A program made the translations under genes and the position numbers. The notes under the pieces were generated by a model, which searched no databases, was not told where the DNA came from, and worked only from the letters and a program-made list of their open reading frames with translations. A stretch of 64,000 nucleotides of DNA from Micromonospora sp. LH3U1 (GTDB lineage: Bacteria; Actinomycetota; Actinomycetes; Mycobacteriales; Micromonosporaceae): NCBI RefSeq assembly GCF_028475105.1, contig NZ_CP116936.1:6695501-6759500 (forward strand), in the 5' to 3' direction. Every line of letters starts with the position of its first letter. The first letter of the stretch is position 1. Of the stretch, positions 61,180-64,000 are shown piece by piece.

Positions 61180-61650
61180 ACTGTTGTCGAGCGCCGGAGC
61201 GCCCGCATCCTCCTGATCGACGTCCTGACCGTCTGATGGTGTCGCCGCATGAGCGGCGGTCGGAGCCGCCGTGCGGGCCGGCCTCGACCCCGAAGCGCGA
61301 AAACTGCCGCGCCGCGGTCATTCGACGGTACACCGTGCACGCGAGGCGCGAGCTTGCGAGCCCCGCACTCGGCACACCTTCGACATCGACGGCGCGCACC
61401 GTGGGCAGGCCCACCAGCCCCGCAACGACGTGCGCGGGTCCGGGTAGAAACCGGCGTGGCGGGGAGTCCGGCACGGCCACCTGACCGCCCGGTCACGCGG
61501 TCGAGGGGGTCGAGCGCAGAGTAACCTCCGAGCCACCGGGGTCCACGTTAACCGCAACAGCTGAGAGCGCGCTGAACGTCGGCTTGATGAATGCCGATGC
61601 GAGTCGGCCTCACACCGCCACCGGATCGCCCCGACAGGTCGGGTCCGGCG
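61180..61650. other. 471-bp non-coding region between hpt and ftsH
   Basis: Should contain the ftsH promoter, but I see no clear -35/-10 pair. The middle is GC-rich, with short repeats of GCGAGC (near 61340-61365, in the order GCGAGGCGCGAGCTTGCGAG). Open frames crossing it have no coding-like codon bias. No RNA gene seen. Confidence 0.45.
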
Positions 61651-62226
61651 TCAGGAGCGGGCGTAGACCTCGGGCTTCAGCACCCCGACGTACGGCAGCT
61701 CCCGGTAGCGCTCAGCGAAGTCCAGGCCGTACCCGACCACGAACTCGGTGGGGATGTCGAAGCCGACGTACTTCACCGGGACCGGCACCTTGACCGCGTC
61801 CGGCTTACGGAACAGCGCGACCACCTCGACGCTCGCCGCGGAGCGCGACTCCAGGTAGCGCAGCAGCCAGGAGAGGGTGAGCCCGGAGTCGACGATGTCC
61901 TCGACGACCATGACGTGCCGACCGGCGATGTCCCGGTCCAGGTCCTTCAGGATGCGGACCACCCCGGAGGAGGTGGTGCCCTGGCCGTAGGAGGAGATGG
62001 CCATGAAGTCGAGCTCGGCCGGCGGGCCGTTGCGGCCCAACGCCCTGGCGAAGTCGGCCATGAACATCACCGCGCCCTTGAGTACGCACACCAGCAGCAG
62101 TCCGTCGGTCACGTGGGCGTAGTCGGCGGAGATCTGCTTGGCCAGCTCCGCCGTCTTCTCGCGAATCTGTGCCTCGGAGATGATCACGTGGTCGATGTCG
62201 GCGTCGTACCAGGAGCCATCAGCCAT
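61651..62226 (-). CDS. hpt: Hypoxanthine phosphoribosyltransferase
   Basis: Purine salvage: hypoxanthine/guanine plus PRPP to IMP/GMP. 191 aa from the ATG at 62226, with AGGAG upstream. 'LLVCVLKGAVMFMADFARAL', the PRPP loop 'VMVVEDIVDSGLTLSWLLRY' and the C-terminal 'PTEFVVGYGLDFAERYRELP' are diagnostic. It precedes ftsH, as in mycobacteria and bacilli. Confidence 0.96.
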   Translation of the reverse strand: MADGSWYDADIDHVIISEAQIREKTAELAKQISADYAHVTDGLLLVCVLKGAVMFMADFARALGRNGPPAELDFMAISSYGQGTTSSGVVRILKDLDRDIAGRHVMVVEDIVDSGLTLSWLLRYLESRSAASVEVVALFRKPDAVKVPVPVKYVGFDIPTEFVVGYGLDFAERYRELPYVGVLKPEVYARS

Positions 62227-62326
62227 GACTCCTAGCCTGCCGTACGTCGGATGGCCTTCGTCGGCGGGGCCGCACCTTTTGGCGCGGTCCCGCCGAGGAT
62301 TTTCCTCGCAAATTACCCTAACCACA

Positions 62327-62464
62327 TCAGTTGGTGCGTGACCGCCAACGGCGGCCGTCGTCGCTGGGCTTCCAGTCGGCCGAATCGCGGCTGTCGAGGG
62401 TGAGGCCGGCCGCCGAGGCGACGGCGAGCAGGACGAGGAACAGGAGGAAGAGCAGGAACTCCAT
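62327..62464 (-). CDS. 45-aa single-helix membrane protein
   Basis: One hydrophobic helix at the N-terminus ('MEFLLFLLFLVLLAVASAAG') followed by a charged tail ending 'WKPSDDGRRWRSRTN'. G/C at third positions is high throughout. No family known to me. It is on the hpt/tilS strand, between hpt and the divergent GlxA-like regulator. Small membrane proteins of this type often modulate a partner, but none is evident. Confidence 0.5.
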   Translation of the reverse strand: MEFLLFLLFLVLLAVASAAGLTLDSRDSADWKPSDDGRRWRSRTN

Positions 62465-62602
62465 GGCGGCGCTCACTTTCGCATGATTGCTGTCGGTTTC
62501 GCCGCCGGTGCGCACCGGACTGAGACCAGTCTGCGACCACTCGCGCCGACCGGACAGTGGCAGGAATGCCATTGCCCATCGATTTACTGCCACCTGTCGG
62601 GT

Positions 62603-62608
62603 TACCCT
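62603..62608 (+). promoter_or_regulatory. -10 element of the GlxA-like regulator gene, leaderless start
   Basis: TACCCT, then CGTCAC, then ATG at 62615: six-base spacing and no ribosome site. Confidence 0.5.
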
Positions 62609-62614
62609 CGTCAC

Positions 62615-63577
62615 ATGCTCAGGTCCATCGCCGTTCTCGCCCTCGACCAGGTCGCCCCCTTCGAGCTCGGCGTGCTCGCGGAGGTGTTCGGCACCGACCG
62701 GACAGCCGACGGATTCCCCGGCTACCGCTTCCAGGTGTGCAGCCCCGACGGCGCTCCCGTGCGTACCTCGTCCGGCTTCCACCTCACCCCGCACGCCGAC
62801 CTCGGCCCGGTGGACGAGGCCGACCTGGTGGCCATCCCCGCGCACAGCCAGGGCACGACCGTTCCCGGCCCGGTGCTCGACGCACTGCGCCGCGCCGACG
62901 CTCGCGGAGCCCACCTCTTCAGCGTCTGCTCCGGCGCCTTCCTGCTCGGCGAGGCCGGGCTGCTCGACGACCGCGAGTGCACGACCCACTGGCGGTACGT
63001 GGACGAGCTGCAACGCCGGCACCCGCGCGCCCGGGTGCGCTGCAACTCGCTCTACGTCCAGGACGGTCGGCTGCTCACCAGCGCCGGCACGGCGGCCGGC
63101 ATCGACGCCTGCCTGCACCTGATCCGCCAGGAGCACGGCTCGGCCACCGCGACCCGGCTGGCCCGGCGGATGGTGGTCCCGCCGCACCGCGACGGCGGCC
63201 AGTCACAGTACGTCGAGGCGCCCATCCCGAAGGCCCCCGAGGCGTCCACCCTGGAGCCGGTGCTGGAGTGGCTGATGGGTCACCTGGATCGGACGATCAC
63301 CGTGGAGGAACTGGCCGCCCGCGCCGGTATGGCACCGCGTACCTTCGCCCGCCGGTTCCGCGCCGAGACCGGCACCACCCCGCACGACTGGCTCACCAAC
63401 CAGCGGGTGCTGCTCGCCCGGCGGCTGCTGGAGGAGACCCCGTTGAGCGTGGAGGCGGTCGCCGACCAGTCCGGCTTCGGCGACGCGGCTGCCCTGCGCC
63501 ACCACTTCAGCCGCCGAGTCGGCGCCACCCCACACAGTTACCGGACCACCTTCCGGGACCGGGCGGTCAGCGGCTGA
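62615..63577 (+). CDS. GlxA/AraC-family transcriptional regulator
   Basis: 320 aa. N-terminal DJ-1/PfpI-like domain ('MLRSIAVLALDQVAPFELGV'; nucleophile-elbow-like Cys in 'LFSVCSGAFLLGEAGLLDDR'; 'TTHWRYVDELQRRHP'), and a C-terminal double helix-turn-helix of the AraC type ('TVEELAARAGMAPRTFARRF', 'SVEAVADQSGFGDAAALRHH'). Such proteins regulate catabolic genes for small molecules; no target is suggested by the neighbours. It lies between hpt and tilS, which are often adjacent, on the opposite strand. Confidence 0.92.
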   Translation: MLRSIAVLALDQVAPFELGVLAEVFGTDRTADGFPGYRFQVCSPDGAPVRTSSGFHLTPHADLGPVDEADLVAIPAHSQGTTVPGPVLDALRRADARGAHLFSVCSGAFLLGEAGLLDDRECTTHWRYVDELQRRHPRARVRCNSLYVQDGRLLTSAGTAAGIDACLHLIRQEHGSATATRLARRMVVPPHRDGGQSQYVEAPIPKAPEASTLEPVLEWLMGHLDRTITVEELAARAGMAPRTFARRFRAETGTTPHDWLTNQRVLLARRLLEETPLSVEAVADQSGFGDAAALRHHFSRRVGATPHSYRTTFRDRAVSG

Positions 63578-63613
63578 GGCCAGCCGACCCGACGCACCAC
63601 CCGAAGCAGCTGG

Positions 63614-64000
63614 TCAGGTCGGCTCCACCGACGCCAGTCGATCGGCGCGGCGAAGCACCCGGATGCCTCCGGGGAGGTCGGCAGGGCCCTGACCGCGCCA
63701 GCCTGTGACCAGGGCGTCCAGAGCAGCGACGTGCCGGTACGACAGGGCGCCCGGCGAAGCGCCCAGCTCACGCGCCCAGGTGTGCAGCACCCGGCCACGT
63801 ACTGCGGGGACCAGGGCGACCAGCGCCGGCACGGAGAGCCCTCCGTCGGAACATCGAGCCGCCGCCAGCGCCGTTCCCGCCAACTCGTCGAGCGCGGCGT
63901 TGTCGGCCGCCACCAGCCGGGCGGTACGCGCGAGGTTGTCCACCACACCGGGCCCGAGCGCCCGCACCAGCGCCGGCAGCAGATCGGCCCGTACGCGGGA
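63614..64000 (-). CDS. tilS: tRNA(Ile)-lysidine synthase, C-terminal part
   Basis: About 128 codons from the window edge to the stop at 63614. The sequence SRVRADLLPALVRALGPGVV then 'DNLARTARLVAADNAALDEL' matches the middle/C-terminal helical part of TilS, which modifies C34 of tRNA-Ile2 to read AUA. The N-terminal SGGxDS ATPase part lies outside the window. Its place upstream of hpt supports the call. Confidence 0.82.
   Translation of the reverse strand, partial: SRVRADLLPALVRALGPGVVDNLARTARLVAADNAALDELAGTALAAARCSDGGLSVPALVALVPAVRGRVLHTWARELGASPGALSYRHVAALDALVTGWRGQGPADLPGGIRVLRRADRLASVEPT

Noticed and set aside
59134..61236. Open frame of 700 codons opposite ftsH
   Set aside because: Antisense shadow of a complete FtsH with AAA+ and HExxH motifs; no independent coding evidence.

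Overview
The window is GC-rich actinobacterial chromosome, most likely from a Micromonospora/Salinispora-type organism (family Micromonosporaceae). The grounds are GTG starts in many genes, a strong G/C bias at third codon positions, carD, lsr2, an LpqE-type lipoprotein, and a type III PKS/UbiA cluster of a kind known from that family. No rRNA, tRNA, IS element, integrase or CRISPR was found. As I remember the Mycobacterium tuberculosis map, the backbone follows the order carD-ispD-ispF, lpqE, radA, disA, mutY, clpC1, lsr2, lysS, coaX, panD, panC, Rv3603c-3605c, folK-folB-folP-folE-ftsH, hpt, tilS, with lineage-specific blocks inserted.

Layout. 1-3.2 kb: tyrosine/homogentisate degradation (fahA partial and an unknown 289-aa protein, divergent from hmgA), with a 19-bp palindrome between them. 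3.3-6.1 kb: carD-ispD-ispF-TPR operon (transcription control and MEP isoprenoid pathway). 6.4-7.8 kb: two membrane-anchored unknowns. 7.9-11.9 kb: a small biosynthetic cluster (type III PKS, acyl-CoA-dehydrogenase-like flavoenzyme, methyltransferase, UbiA prenyltransferase). 12.0-18.6 kb: lpqE-like, radA, disA, an exported protein, def, an ACT-domain protein and mutY. 18.8-23.8 kb: clpC, lsr2 and lysS, with a DnaA-box-like cluster. 24.7-32.7 kb: cofactor genes coaX, nadC, nadB, panD, panC and a Rossmann/DUF2520 protein. 32.9-35.2 kb: a MidA-type methyltransferase coupled to an orphan nuoD. 35.2-37.1 kb: an alanine/arginine-rich membrane protein with an apparent frameshift. 37.2-40.8 kb: an OpuC-type ABC importer whose binding protein looks circularly permuted. 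40.8-45.5 kb: membrane proteins, then folK-folB-folP. 45.8-58.4 kb: a mostly plus-strand block with a type IV secretion-like locus (VirB2-, VirB3-, VirB4-, VirB6-, VirB8- and VirB1-like) and a degenerate FtsK/EccC-like ATPase with a membrane partner. 58.5-64 kb: folE, ftsH, hpt, a GlxA/AraC regulator and the C-terminus of tilS.

How they fit. folE, folP, folB and folK make the pterin branch of folate. panD and panC feed pantothenate to CoaX. nadB and nadC make NAD without an adjacent nadA. RadA, DisA and MutY form a DNA-repair/c-di-AMP group. The 12.5-kb block splits folE from folP, which are neighbours in mycobacteria. It carries no mobility genes, so it reads as a resident secretion or envelope machine rather than a recent mobile element.

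Most interesting: the secretion-like locus (including a 25-codon ORF with a P-loop motif), the permuted binding protein, the MidA/NuoD pair, the pseudo-FtsK operon, repeated promoters with a -10 box six bases before the start codon, and a 69-bp inverted-repeat element present twice. Names rest on motif reading and remembered family sequences; no database search was possible.
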